Source: UBA1724 sp963621575
GTDB lineage: Bacteria; Verrucomicrobiota; Lentisphaeria; Oligosphaerales; Oligosphaeraceae
Direction: 5' to 3'
Length of the DNA stretch: 64,000 nucleotides
Assembly (NCBI GenBank): GCA_963621575.1
Contig: CAVFEH010000001.1
Span: 261,083-325,082, forward strand
This document shows positions 17,841-25,013 of the stretch, piece after piece. Made by a program: the position numbers and the translations under genes. Below the pieces are notes generated by a model. That model worked only from the letters and a program-made list of their open reading frames with translations. It was not told the origin of the DNA and did not search any database. Numbering within the stretch: position 1 is the first letter of the stretch; every line of letters begins with the position of its first letter.

Positions 17841-18557
17841 ATGACTTTCACCGGTGTCATCCTCAATGCCTTGGGCGTGCTCATGGCGGGGCTTTTAGGT
17901 TCTTGGATCAAACGCGGGATACCGGAGCGCATGAAAACCCCGTTGCTGCACGCGTTGGGGCTCTGCGTATTGTATGTGGGTGTCACGGGCTTTTCCACAA
18001 AGACCAACGTCACTGTCCTGGTCTTTTCCATTGCGCTGGGAGTGCTGATTGGCGAATGGCTGGATATTGAAAGTCGTCTCAATCAACTGGGCGGTGCCTT
18101 GCAGCGGGTGCTGCCCTTCCATGACGAGCATCTAACGGAGGGATTTGTCTCAAGCTCCATCTTCATCTGCGTAGGCGCCATGTCCATTGTGGGAGGCATT
18201 GAGAGCGGAACCCGGGGAACCTACCAGATCTACCAGGCGAAGGCCTTCCTTGACATCCTCATCATCTTCCTCTTCGCCACCACCAAGGGCGTTGGGTGCG
18301 CCCTGGCCGCGGTCTCCGTCTTCCTCTACGAGGCCGCCATCACCCTCATGGCACACGGCGTCGCGGGGATCGTCAACGATATCGTATTGAACCAGATGTC
18401 CGAGATCGGCTCCCTCCTGATTGCCGGAATTGGTCTCAACCTCCTGGATATCACGAAGCTGCGAATCGGAAACTTTGTGCTCGCGCCTTTCCTGCCGGTG
18501 GCCATTTACGCCATCCAGCGGGCGTTCCACGCCCTCACGGCCGCCGGGGCACAGTGA
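17841..18557 (+). CDS. DUF554 membrane protein (YdfK-like)
   Basis: 238 residues, six to seven membrane helices, no known function. Family features are the start TGVILNALGVLMAGLLG, the glycine-rich VFSIALGVLIGEWLDIE, SIFICVGAMSIVGGIESG and MSEIGSLLIAGIGLNLLDI. Often annotated as a putative transport protein. Short spacing after the MFS gene (30 bp) hints at co-transcription. No regulatory signal is visible at its start. Confidence 0.85.
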   Translation: MTFTGVILNALGVLMAGLLGSWIKRGIPERMKTPLLHALGLCVLYVGVTGFSTKTNVTVLVFSIALGVLIGEWLDIESRLNQLGGALQRVLPFHDEHLTEGFVSSSIFICVGAMSIVGGIESGTRGTYQIYQAKAFLDILIIFLFATTKGVGCALAAVSVFLYEAAITLMAHGVAGIVNDIVLNQMSEIGSLLIAGIGLNLLDITKLRIGNFVLAPFLPVAIYAIQRAFHALTAAGAQ

Positions 18558-18627
18558 ATCCGTCACGCACGGCTGCAGCCCTTGATATTTTCCGCGCAGA
18601 GCCGGCAAATGAGGCGTTTGGCACTCC

Positions 18628-18663
18628 CGTGTGCATGTATGCGTACGCGTGCGTGTGCGTGTG
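18628..18663. repeat. 36-bp perfect alternating purine-pyrimidine tract
   Basis: From CGTGTGCATG to GTGCGTGTG every base alternates pyrimidine/purine, with CG, TG and CA steps, the kind of sequence that favours left-handed Z-DNA under negative supercoiling. It lies in the 165-bp gap between the DUF554 gene and the repeat-protein gene, about 60 bp before the latter's start. Confidence 0.8.
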
Positions 18664-18722
18664 AACCCCTGAGGGGGGCTTATAGTATCTCCTTTGACGC
18701 ACGATATGGAGGAGACGAGGCA

Positions 18723-19949
18723 TTGACGAAAGAGGACTTGCTACAGCGCATACGCGGGAATCTGGAGGCGGCGATCCGCTTCTACCAGAAGAATGCGACC
18801 CTGGAGTTGGGGGTTCTCCGGGAGTTGGGGAAGAACCTTTCGGAACCGGGGGTTCCGCTGTTTCTGGCGTCCATGCCGAATACTCCCAGCCGGATTCTGG
18901 AGCAGCTTCTGAATTCCGAGGACCCCGCGGTACTGCAGGCGCTGTCATGGAATGCCAATTTTCTGCATCGGCTGGTGTGCGCGCCCTCCAAGGCAGCGCG
19001 TTTGGCTGCGGCGGAAAGCCGGAAGCTCTCCCAAGCCCAGGCGCAGCAGCTGGCGCAGGATGCCGAGGTCGATGTGCGGGCGGCACTGGCCCGCAATCCC
19101 GTCATTCCCCCGCCGGTGCAGCTGAGGCTCTCCCAGGACCCCGTGCCCTTCGTGCGGGCGGCGCTTCTGGAGAACCGCCGGCTTGTGGAAGAGTTCCAGA
19201 TGGGCCTTGCAGACGACATTGACACCGTGGTGCATCTCTCCGCACTGCTGGTGCCCAAGCTTTCCGCGCCGGCCATGGAGATCTGGGCAAAGGAAGGCGA
19301 AGAGCTGGCGCAGTTGGCCCTCTCCCGCAGGAAGGGCCTCCCCCCCGCCATTGTGGCAGTCCTTTCCCAAAGCCCGCACCCCACCGTGCTGCTCTCCCTG
19401 CTGGAACACCAGCAACTGCCTCCGGAAAGCCTGGAGGACTTCGCCCGACGCGGCGACCGTCAGACCGCCCTGGCGCTCCTGCGGCGCACTGAGCTATCCG
19501 AAGGCCTCCAGGGCGCGCTACTGGACAAACAGCGCCAGGATTCCCAGGTGCGTCTGGCTTTGGCCGCCCATCCCTCCCTCTGCGACGACGTGGCTATGGC
19601 GCTCCTGGACGCCCCCTCCGGCGACGAGCCCCCCGACGCCCTCCGGCAGGCCCTTGCGCTGAATCCGGCGCCAGGGCTCCTGCAGACCCGGATCCGCCTG
19701 GCCCGGGAAGGCGGCAACGCCCTCCGCAAGCGGATGCTGGCCAATCCCCAATGCCATCAAGACGCCATACTGGAGGAGCTGGTGCTTCGAGGAGACGAAC
19801 GACTCCTGTGCCACCTGGCATACCGGAGAATCGACTGCCAGCGGCTCTCTCCGCAAGCGCGGCAACAGCTCCTGAAATGCCCCCTGCCCGCCGTTCAAAA
19901 ACTAGCCGCGCAGCAGCAGCAAACGACAGCTTCATCCATTGTGGCATAA
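18723..19949 (+). CDS. Alpha-helical repeat protein (LRV/HEAT-like), unknown function
   Basis: 408 residues from a TTG start. The chain is made of repeated helix pairs of roughly 24 residues around DxxVRAALARNPxIPPPVQLRLSQDPxxFVRAAL, the pattern of variant leucine-rich or HEAT-like solenoids, which usually bind proteins. No catalytic motif, signal peptide or membrane helix is visible. The TTG at 18723 is chosen because GGAGGAG lies 8 bases before it; the frame is open upstream to 18582 but that part is Cys/Arg-rich and crosses the alternating tract. An ATG at 18706 is out of frame. Function is unknown. Confidence 0.72.
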   Translation: MTKEDLLQRIRGNLEAAIRFYQKNATLELGVLRELGKNLSEPGVPLFLASMPNTPSRILEQLLNSEDPAVLQALSWNANFLHRLVCAPSKAARLAAAESRKLSQAQAQQLAQDAEVDVRAALARNPVIPPPVQLRLSQDPVPFVRAALLENRRLVEEFQMGLADDIDTVVHLSALLVPKLSAPAMEIWAKEGEELAQLALSRRKGLPPAIVAVLSQSPHPTVLLSLLEHQQLPPESLEDFARRGDRQTALALLRRTELSEGLQGALLDKQRQDSQVRLALAAHPSLCDDVAMALLDAPSGDEPPDALRQALALNPAPGLLQTRIRLAREGGNALRKRMLANPQCHQDAILEELVLRGDERLLCHLAYRRIDCQRLSPQARQQLLKCPLPAVQKLAAQQQQTTASSIVA

Positions 19950-20036
19950 CGGGTTCCGGGACAACCGAATACCCGCTTGCGCCGAACCACTTTTCTTTTC
20001 ACAACCCCAAGCATTCTTTTTCCTCCCGGAGAAAAC

Positions 20037-20414
20037 ATGTCCACTGCCATCAAGAAACCCGCTGCAAAGCCCCTTCCTCCCCTCTCCCTCGTAGAGATCA
20101 TCACCCGGGCCGACGCCGCAACCATCCAGGCGGCCCTGGAAGCACGCCAGAAGATCGATGCCCTGCTGGCGGAGCGCGCCGCCGCCTACGAGCGCATCGC
20201 CGCCTTGGAAAAGCAGGTGGACGAGGTCATGGGCGCCCCCGGGCTCTTCGTATTCCCCGCACCCGCCGTGGCCGTGGCTCCCTTCGCCGCCCCCGCAGTA
20301 ACCGCCGCAGCCGCCCCCACAGCCGCGCCCGCGCCTGACGTCCATGAGGCAGCCCCCGCGCCCTCTTCGCCCAAAAAAGGCGGCGCCCCTGCCGGCGGCA
20401 AGTCCGGCAACTAG
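20037..20414 (+). CDS. Unknown protein with coiled coil and Ala/Pro-rich tail
   Basis: 125 residues. After a Lys/Pro-rich start, residues about 18-62 form one predicted coiled coil (RADAATIQAALEARQK, then AAAYERIAALEKQVDEV), followed by an Ala/Pro/Val-rich low-complexity tail and a basic C-terminus (KKGGAPAGGKSGN). GGAG lies 7 bases before ATG 20037. No signal peptide is seen. Small size and adjacency to the next unknown gene suggest a pair; I do not recognise a family. Confidence 0.6.
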   Translation: MSTAIKKPAAKPLPPLSLVEIITRADAATIQAALEARQKIDALLAERAAAYERIAALEKQVDEVMGAPGLFVFPAPAVAVAPFAAPAVTAAAAPTAAPAPDVHEAAPAPSSPKKGGAPAGGKSGN

Positions 20415-20459
20415 TCCGATTGCATCGTCCTTCGGCATACGTTGTCCGTCCCGCCCGTC

Positions 20460-20936
20460 ATGGGGATTGACCAGGAAATCCGAATCCTCGACCTGTTGGC
20501 CGTTCGAGATGCGGAGTTTCTCCGGGTCCGGGAATGTGAAGACAAGATCCGCCAGATTCTTGGCGGCCATGACTTCCCGTTTCCCGCGCCTCCGGTGACT
20601 CTGCCCTCCGCCTCCCGCAAGGGGAAGCCCACGCGTTTCCCGGGAGTCGTTGTCGCCGTCGGCGGTTCCAAGAAGCCCGTGAAGCCCCCGGAGAGTGTTT
20701 CCCCGGGGGAAGGGCCGGGTTGTGCCCTGGTGATTCCGCCATTGGACCCTGCCACGGAGAACGCCTACCACATTGTCTTCCAAGACAAGGGCGAGACCAA
20801 GAGCAGCTATCTTCAGAGCACCCGGGACCTCCAGGAGATGCTTCAGCTCGCCTGCCCCACCTTCCAGATCACCTGTCTGGAAACCGTTCTCTTCCGCACA
20901 TTGGACGACTTCCAGACCATCCGACGAATCCTCTAG
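20460..20936 (+). CDS. Unknown cytoplasmic protein
   Basis: 158 residues from ATG 20460 (a TTG six codons earlier is also possible). The N-terminal helical segment IRILDLLAVRDAEFLRVRECEDKIRQILG resembles the helical part of its upstream neighbour. The middle is Pro/Lys-rich, and the C-terminal 60 residues look globular (NAYHIVFQDKGETKSSYLQS, then CLETVLFRTLDDFQTI). No known domain is recognised. It is 27 bp upstream of tsaD and may be co-transcribed with it. Confidence 0.6.
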   Translation: MGIDQEIRILDLLAVRDAEFLRVRECEDKIRQILGGHDFPFPAPPVTLPSASRKGKPTRFPGVVVAVGGSKKPVKPPESVSPGEGPGCALVIPPLDPATENAYHIVFQDKGETKSSYLQSTRDLQEMLQLACPTFQITCLETVLFRTLDDFQTIRRIL

Positions 20937-20963
20937 CGGCACGCAAAAGCCACGCCCACGCCC

Positions 20964-22034
20964 ATGAAAATCCTCGGCCTCGAAAGCAGCTGCGACGAAA
21001 CCGCCGCCGCCGTGGTGGAAGACGGCCAGACCGTCCTCTCCAGCGTCATCAGCAGCCAGATCAAGCTTCACACTGCCTATGGCGGCGTCATCCCGGAATT
21101 GGCCGCCCGAGAGCATCTCAAGAATGTCTCCCCCGTGGTCGCCGCCGCCCTCCGCGAGGCCGACACCCCCCTGGAAAAACTGGATGGCATCGCCGTCACC
21201 AACCATCCGGGACTCATTCCCGCGCTGCTGGTGGGCAATGCCTACGCAAAGGGCCTGGCCGCCGCCACCGGCCTCCCCATAGTGGGTGTGAACCACTTTC
21301 TGGGACACCTCTACGGCGCCTTCCTGGGACGCTCCGAATTGCTCCAGGACGACAAACTCTACCCCATCCTGGGACTGGTGGTCTCCGGAGGGCACACCGC
21401 CATCATCCTCGTGGAGGCCTCCGGAAAGGCCCGCATCTTGGGAAGCACCCTGGATGACGCCGCCGGCGAAGCCCTGGACAAAGCGGCCAAGATCCTGAAC
21501 CTGGGATATCCCGGCGGCCCTGTCATTGACCGCCTGGCCAAAGAGGGCGACCCCACCGCCCACGCTTTCCCCATGGGGCTGGTGGGCGCAGCCGGAAAGC
21601 CCGTCCCCCCCGAACACCGCTACGACTTCAGCTTCTCCGGCGTCAAGACCGCGCTGCTCTACAAAGTGCGGGACCACCAGCTCTCCGACCAGCAGCTCCG
21701 GGATCTTGTGGCCTCCTACCAATCCGCAGTCATGGAGGTCATGGTCCACAAGGCGTTCCTGGCCGCGCGGGACTTCCATGCCGGCGTCCTCTGCCTCTGC
21801 GGCGGCGTGGCCTGCAACAGCTACCTGCGCCGACGAATTCAGGAGGAGGCCGACAAGCGGCACCTGCCTGTGCTTCTGGCCCCCCCGAAATACTGCACCG
21901 ACAACGCCGCCATGATCGGCGGTGTGGGATACCACTACCTGCGCCTGGACCGCCAGGATTCCCTGGACATGCCCGTCAACGCCCGGCTCCCCCAGGATCC
22001 GGGCATCATCCCCTTCGCAAAAAACGCGAAGTAG
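20964..22034 (+). CDS. tsaD: tRNA N6-adenosine threonylcarbamoyltransferase TsaD
   Basis: 356 residues. Transfers the threonylcarbamoyl group from TC-AMP to A37 of ANN-decoding tRNAs, with TsaB and TsaE. Motifs are ILGLESSCDETAAAVVEDG at the N-terminus, the metal histidines in VNHFLGHLYGAF, LVVSGGHTAIIL, GSTLDDAAGEALDKAAK, YDFSFSGVKTALL and LCGGVACNSYLR. Length and motif order are normal. It pairs functionally with TsaC at 14107-14730. The start ATG 20964 has no Shine-Dalgarno sequence. Confidence 0.97.
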   Translation: MKILGLESSCDETAAAVVEDGQTVLSSVISSQIKLHTAYGGVIPELAAREHLKNVSPVVAAALREADTPLEKLDGIAVTNHPGLIPALLVGNAYAKGLAAATGLPIVGVNHFLGHLYGAFLGRSELLQDDKLYPILGLVVSGGHTAIILVEASGKARILGSTLDDAAGEALDKAAKILNLGYPGGPVIDRLAKEGDPTAHAFPMGLVGAAGKPVPPEHRYDFSFSGVKTALLYKVRDHQLSDQQLRDLVASYQSAVMEVMVHKAFLAARDFHAGVLCLCGGVACNSYLRRRIQEEADKRHLPVLLAPPKYCTDNAAMIGGVGYHYLRLDRQDSLDMPVNARLPQDPGIIPFAKNAK

Positions 22035-22094
22035 CCAACTTTTCCCCCCTTCCGCCTTTCCGGTTCCGCAGTCCACCCAAAGGAGAGAGCCCCA

Positions 22095-23306
22095 ATGGAA
22101 GAAGAAATCCCCGCCTCCCGCGACGAACAATCCCTGGACAATCTGAAGAAGGCGCTGCAACTTGCGGCGCTCCAGGAGAATTCCACAGAGGGAAACGCCC
22201 TGCGTGCACTGTTGCTGGGATTCTGCCAGCAGTGTTCCGCCGCATTGCAGAAGGCCAACAGCTACCATGAACTCATCCTGGACGAGCTGGATGCCCGGGG
22301 CGGCAACACCTCCTATCTGGAGATGGCCCAGAAAGAACTCTCCATCATCCAGACTCTCACCGCGCGCATCCGGCAGGAACTGCCCGCCGCCGAAGGCGAA
22401 CGCCTGAATCTCCCCAGGGTGGCCGCCTCCGTTGCCGATCTCTACCAGAAACGCCACCCGGACTCCCCTGCCGTCAAGCGAAACCTGGAGCCCACCGCCT
22501 TTGTCACGGCGGAGCCCTTCGAACTACAGGAGCTCCTCCTCCATCTCATGGAAGACCTCCCCCAGGACGCCGGCGAAAACGCCTCCAGGGCCTGGGAGCT
22601 CTCCCTGGAAAATCGCGCCTTCACCCGCCAGGAAGCATCTTTCCTGCCGCTGAAGGACCAGGGAGAATACTCCATGATCCTCCTCCGCCCACAGGACGCC
22701 GGGCCTCTCGGAGACATCAAAGCCCTCAAGCCCTTCTCTCCCGCCCTCGAAGAAAAAGACGCGCCCTCCCCCCTCAATGTCCTCCAGTGGTGCGGCACCG
22801 CCGCCCATAACGGCGCCGGACTCTTCTACGATTCCAGCCTGCCGGACCCCAACGCCGTCCTCATCTTCCCGCGACTCCCGGAGGAAATGGTGGCGCACCC
22901 CACGCCCTCCCCCTACCGATGGAGGGACGACCGACCCCCCAAGACAATTCTGCTCGTGGACGACGAAGACATGATCTGGGATGTGCTCAGCGACATGCTG
23001 CAGGATCTGGGCTACCAGGTGCTTCTAGCCGGAGACGGCGCGGAGGCCGTGGAGATCTACCGCAGCAATCCGGACGTCGTGGACCTGGTCATGCTGGACA
23101 TGCTCATGCCCAACATGGGCGGCCGCGAGACCTTCTTCCTGCTCAAGGAGCTGGATCCCGGCGTGAAGGTCCTGGCAACCAGCGGATACGTTTCCCAGGA
23201 GGAAATCCAGGACGTCATGGATGCCGGCGCCGCCGGATTCCTCCGAAAGCCCTACCACATCTCCGACCTCGCCAAGAAAATCAAGGAAATCCTCGGCAAT
23301 GACTGA
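22095..23306 (+). CDS. Response regulator with degenerate histidine-kinase-like N-terminal half
   Basis: 403 residues. The C-terminal REC domain (about 283-401) is intact: acidic pair Asp289/Asp290, phospho-acceptor Asp335 in LVMLDMLMP, Ser/Thr at ATSG (361-364) and Lys385 in FLRKPY. The first 265 residues follow, block by block, the layout of a hybrid sensor kinase of the HDFNN type but without its residues. The H-box position reads FCQQC, the N-box position AEPFELQELLLHLMEDLPQDAG lacks the Asn, the D-T-G-x-G box reads PQDAGPLGD, the G2 box reads PSPLNVL, and the FPRLPEE end matches the kinase domain end. So it probably cannot bind ATP or autophosphorylate. AAAGGAGAG precedes ATG 22095. Output partner unknown. 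Confidence 0.8.
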   Translation: MEEEIPASRDEQSLDNLKKALQLAALQENSTEGNALRALLLGFCQQCSAALQKANSYHELILDELDARGGNTSYLEMAQKELSIIQTLTARIRQELPAAEGERLNLPRVAASVADLYQKRHPDSPAVKRNLEPTAFVTAEPFELQELLLHLMEDLPQDAGENASRAWELSLENRAFTRQEASFLPLKDQGEYSMILLRPQDAGPLGDIKALKPFSPALEEKDAPSPLNVLQWCGTAAHNGAGLFYDSSLPDPNAVLIFPRLPEEMVAHPTPSPYRWRDDRPPKTILLVDDEDMIWDVLSDMLQDLGYQVLLAGDGAEAVEIYRSNPDVVDLVMLDMLMPNMGGRETFFLLKELDPGVKVLATSGYVSQEEIQDVMDAGAAGFLRKPYHISDLAKKIKEILGND

Positions 23307-24081
23307 CCCTGAAACCGAACAAACACCCCCTTCCAGCGCGGCGGCCCGCAGAGGGGGTGTCCTGAAGGACGCCCTGCTGGCCGCCTCTCCCGTCATCCTC
23401 GGATATCTCACCATGGGCTTCGCCTTCGGCGTGCTGCTCGTGAAGTCGGTGCCCAACTCCAACGGCTGGTGGTGTCTGGGGTTCAGTGCCGGCGCACTCT
23501 CCGGAAGCATGCAGTTCGCCTCCGTGGAAATGCTCAAAAACGCCACGGAGTACACCCTCTTCAACACCGCGGTCCTGGCACTGCTCATCAATATCCGGTA
23601 CTGCGTCTACGGCCTGCCCTTCGTGAAGCTCTTCCGGGAATATCCCTGGCCCCTCCGGCTCTTCCTAATCCTGAATCTCAGCGACGAGAACTACGCGATC
23701 ATGGCCTCCTCCACCAAGACCGGGAAGGAGCGCCGGAATTTCTTCACGCTGGTGGCCCTCTTCGACTACAGTTCCTGGGTGACGGGCACCATCCTGGGGG
23801 CCGTCATCGGAACGCACCTGCACTTCTCCACCGAGGGAATCGACTTCGCCATGGTGGCGCTCTTCGTGGTGATCCTGGTGGATCTCTGCCGGGAGAAGCA
23901 GAACCTCTTCCCCGCCGCCGTGGGCGTCCTGGCCACCACCGCCATCATCGTCCCCACCATGCTCCTCTGCCCGCGGCTGGCCAACAAGACCCTGCTGGCC
24001 GCCATGGTCCTCATGACCGCCGTCCTGGTGGCGAAGCGCCCCCGGGGCAGCCAAACCGCGCAAGGAGGCGACAACGCATGA
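23299..24081 (+). CDS. azlC: AzlC-family branched-chain amino acid exporter, large subunit
   Basis: 260 residues. AzlC family membrane protein (ILGYLTMGFAFGVLLVKS, then FSAGALSGSMQFASVEML, then NIRYCVYGLPF, then DENYAIMAS), forming with AzlD a branched-chain amino acid efflux system. Five to six membrane helices. ATG 23299 overlaps the stop of the response regulator gene by 8 bp. The TGA stop overlaps the azlD start. Overlap with the regulator suggests shared expression, perhaps control by it, but that is inference. Confidence 0.92.
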   Translation: MTDPETEQTPPSSAAARRGGVLKDALLAASPVILGYLTMGFAFGVLLVKSVPNSNGWWCLGFSAGALSGSMQFASVEMLKNATEYTLFNTAVLALLINIRYCVYGLPFVKLFREYPWPLRLFLILNLSDENYAIMASSTKTGKERRNFFTLVALFDYSSWVTGTILGAVIGTHLHFSTEGIDFAMVALFVVILVDLCREKQNLFPAAVGVLATTAIIVPTMLLCPRLANKTLLAAMVLMTAVLVAKRPRGSQTAQGGDNA

Positions 24082-24425
24082 CACTCCATCAATTCCTCAT
24101 GATCGTGGTCATGTGCGCCATGATTTTCCTTCTGCGCGCATTTCCTTTCCTGGTCTTCCGCGACACCTCCAAGGGCACGCCACCGCTCCTGCTCTACCTG
24201 GGACGGGTCCTCACCGCCGCCGCCATCGCCATGCTGGTGGTCTACGGCCTGGCAAGCCTCTGCGACTTCAAGGATCCACACTTCCAGCGACTCCTCCTGG
24301 CCCTCCCCGCCACCCTGGTCACCATCCTGGTCCACTGGAAGTTCAAGAACTCCCTGGCCTCCATCATCACCGGCACCGGAGTCTACATGGCCCTCCTCCA
24401 GACCCTGGGAAAATATCTCTCCTAG
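24078..24425 (+). CDS. azlD: AzlD-family branched-chain amino acid exporter, small subunit
   Basis: 115 residues with three to four helices. LLRAFPFLVFR at residues 19-29 is the typical AzlD motif, and TILVHWKFKNSLASIITGTGVYM the C-terminal part. AAGGAGG sits 9 bases before ATG 24078, which overlaps the azlC stop (ATGA). Works only together with AzlC. A strong intrinsic terminator follows. Confidence 0.92.
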   Translation: MTLHQFLMIVVMCAMIFLLRAFPFLVFRDTSKGTPPLLLYLGRVLTAAAIAMLVVYGLASLCDFKDPHFQRLLLALPATLVTILVHWKFKNSLASIITGTGVYMALLQTLGKYLS

Positions 24426-24447
24426 CGTAACAAAATCCCGGCATGCA

Positions 24448-24493
24448 AAGACGCCCGGCCCTTCTAGGGAGCACCGGGCGTCTTCGTTTTTTT
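24448..24493. terminator. Strong bidirectional intrinsic terminator
   Basis: 11-bp perfect stem (AAGACGCCCGG / CCGGGCGTCTT) with a 15-nt loop, followed on the plus strand by CGTTTTTTTC. It separates azlD from the convergent gene at 24504 and may serve both. Confidence 0.9.
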
Positions 24494-24503
24494 CTTGCGA
24501 GGA

Positions 24504-25013
24504 CTATCGTTCCAAGAAGGAGCCTTCCAGAAAAGAGACGAAACGCCATTTGGCGTCCTCGTCCTTCCTGAGAATGATCTGCAGGTGGAAATCCTCGTCC
24601 AGGCGATACTGGTATTGCGAGGAATTGGCGCGGCCGTGAATCACGCAATCCACCAGCGCCTCGTCACCCCGTATGGTCATCAACAGATCCACCAAATCCA
24701 CGGAGAGGTCATCGAGAGAATAACGCGCACGGGAGACGTGTGACGTCAGTTCGTCGGCGAAGAAGCCGCCGCGGATGGGGATGCCGTGGACGCCCACGTC
24801 CACATGGGGGGCCAGGCGGTTTCTCAGGGAGAGGAGCTTCAGTGCGGCGGCGGCATTGCCCTCACCGGGGCGCTTGGAGACATCCTCGCAGATTCCCGAC
24901 AATTGCTTGCGCACCTGCCGTTCGTCGCTCCGGAACCACCGCCAGCCAAAGTATGCGCCAAGGGCGAGGAGGACAATGAGTGCGCCGAGAATCAGTCGGA
25001 TCTTGTAGTTCAT
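24504..25013 (-). CDS. Membrane-anchored protein of unknown function
   Basis: 169 residues. One N-terminal membrane anchor (IRLILGALIVLLALGAYFGW) followed by a soluble domain of about 140 residues outside the membrane. The helix-rich first part (RKQLSGICEDV) and the strand pattern of the second (YQYRLDEDFHLQIILRKDEDAKWRFVSF) suggest an NTF2/SnoaL-like fold, but that is a guess. ATG 25013 overlaps the TGA of the TPK-MurC gene (25010-25012), so translation is coupled. Confidence 0.7.
   Translation of the reverse strand: MNYKIRLILGALIVLLALGAYFGWRWFRSDERQVRKQLSGICEDVSKRPGEGNAAAALKLLSLRNRLAPHVDVGVHGIPIRGGFFADELTSHVSRARYSLDDLSVDLVDLLMTIRGDEALVDCVIHGRANSSQYQYRLDEDFHLQIILRKDEDAKWRFVSFLEGSFLER

Noticed and set aside
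19932..22457. 841-residue minus-strand frame across three plus-strand genes
   Set aside because: Glycine/valine-rich shadow of tsaD and neighbours; no motifs.
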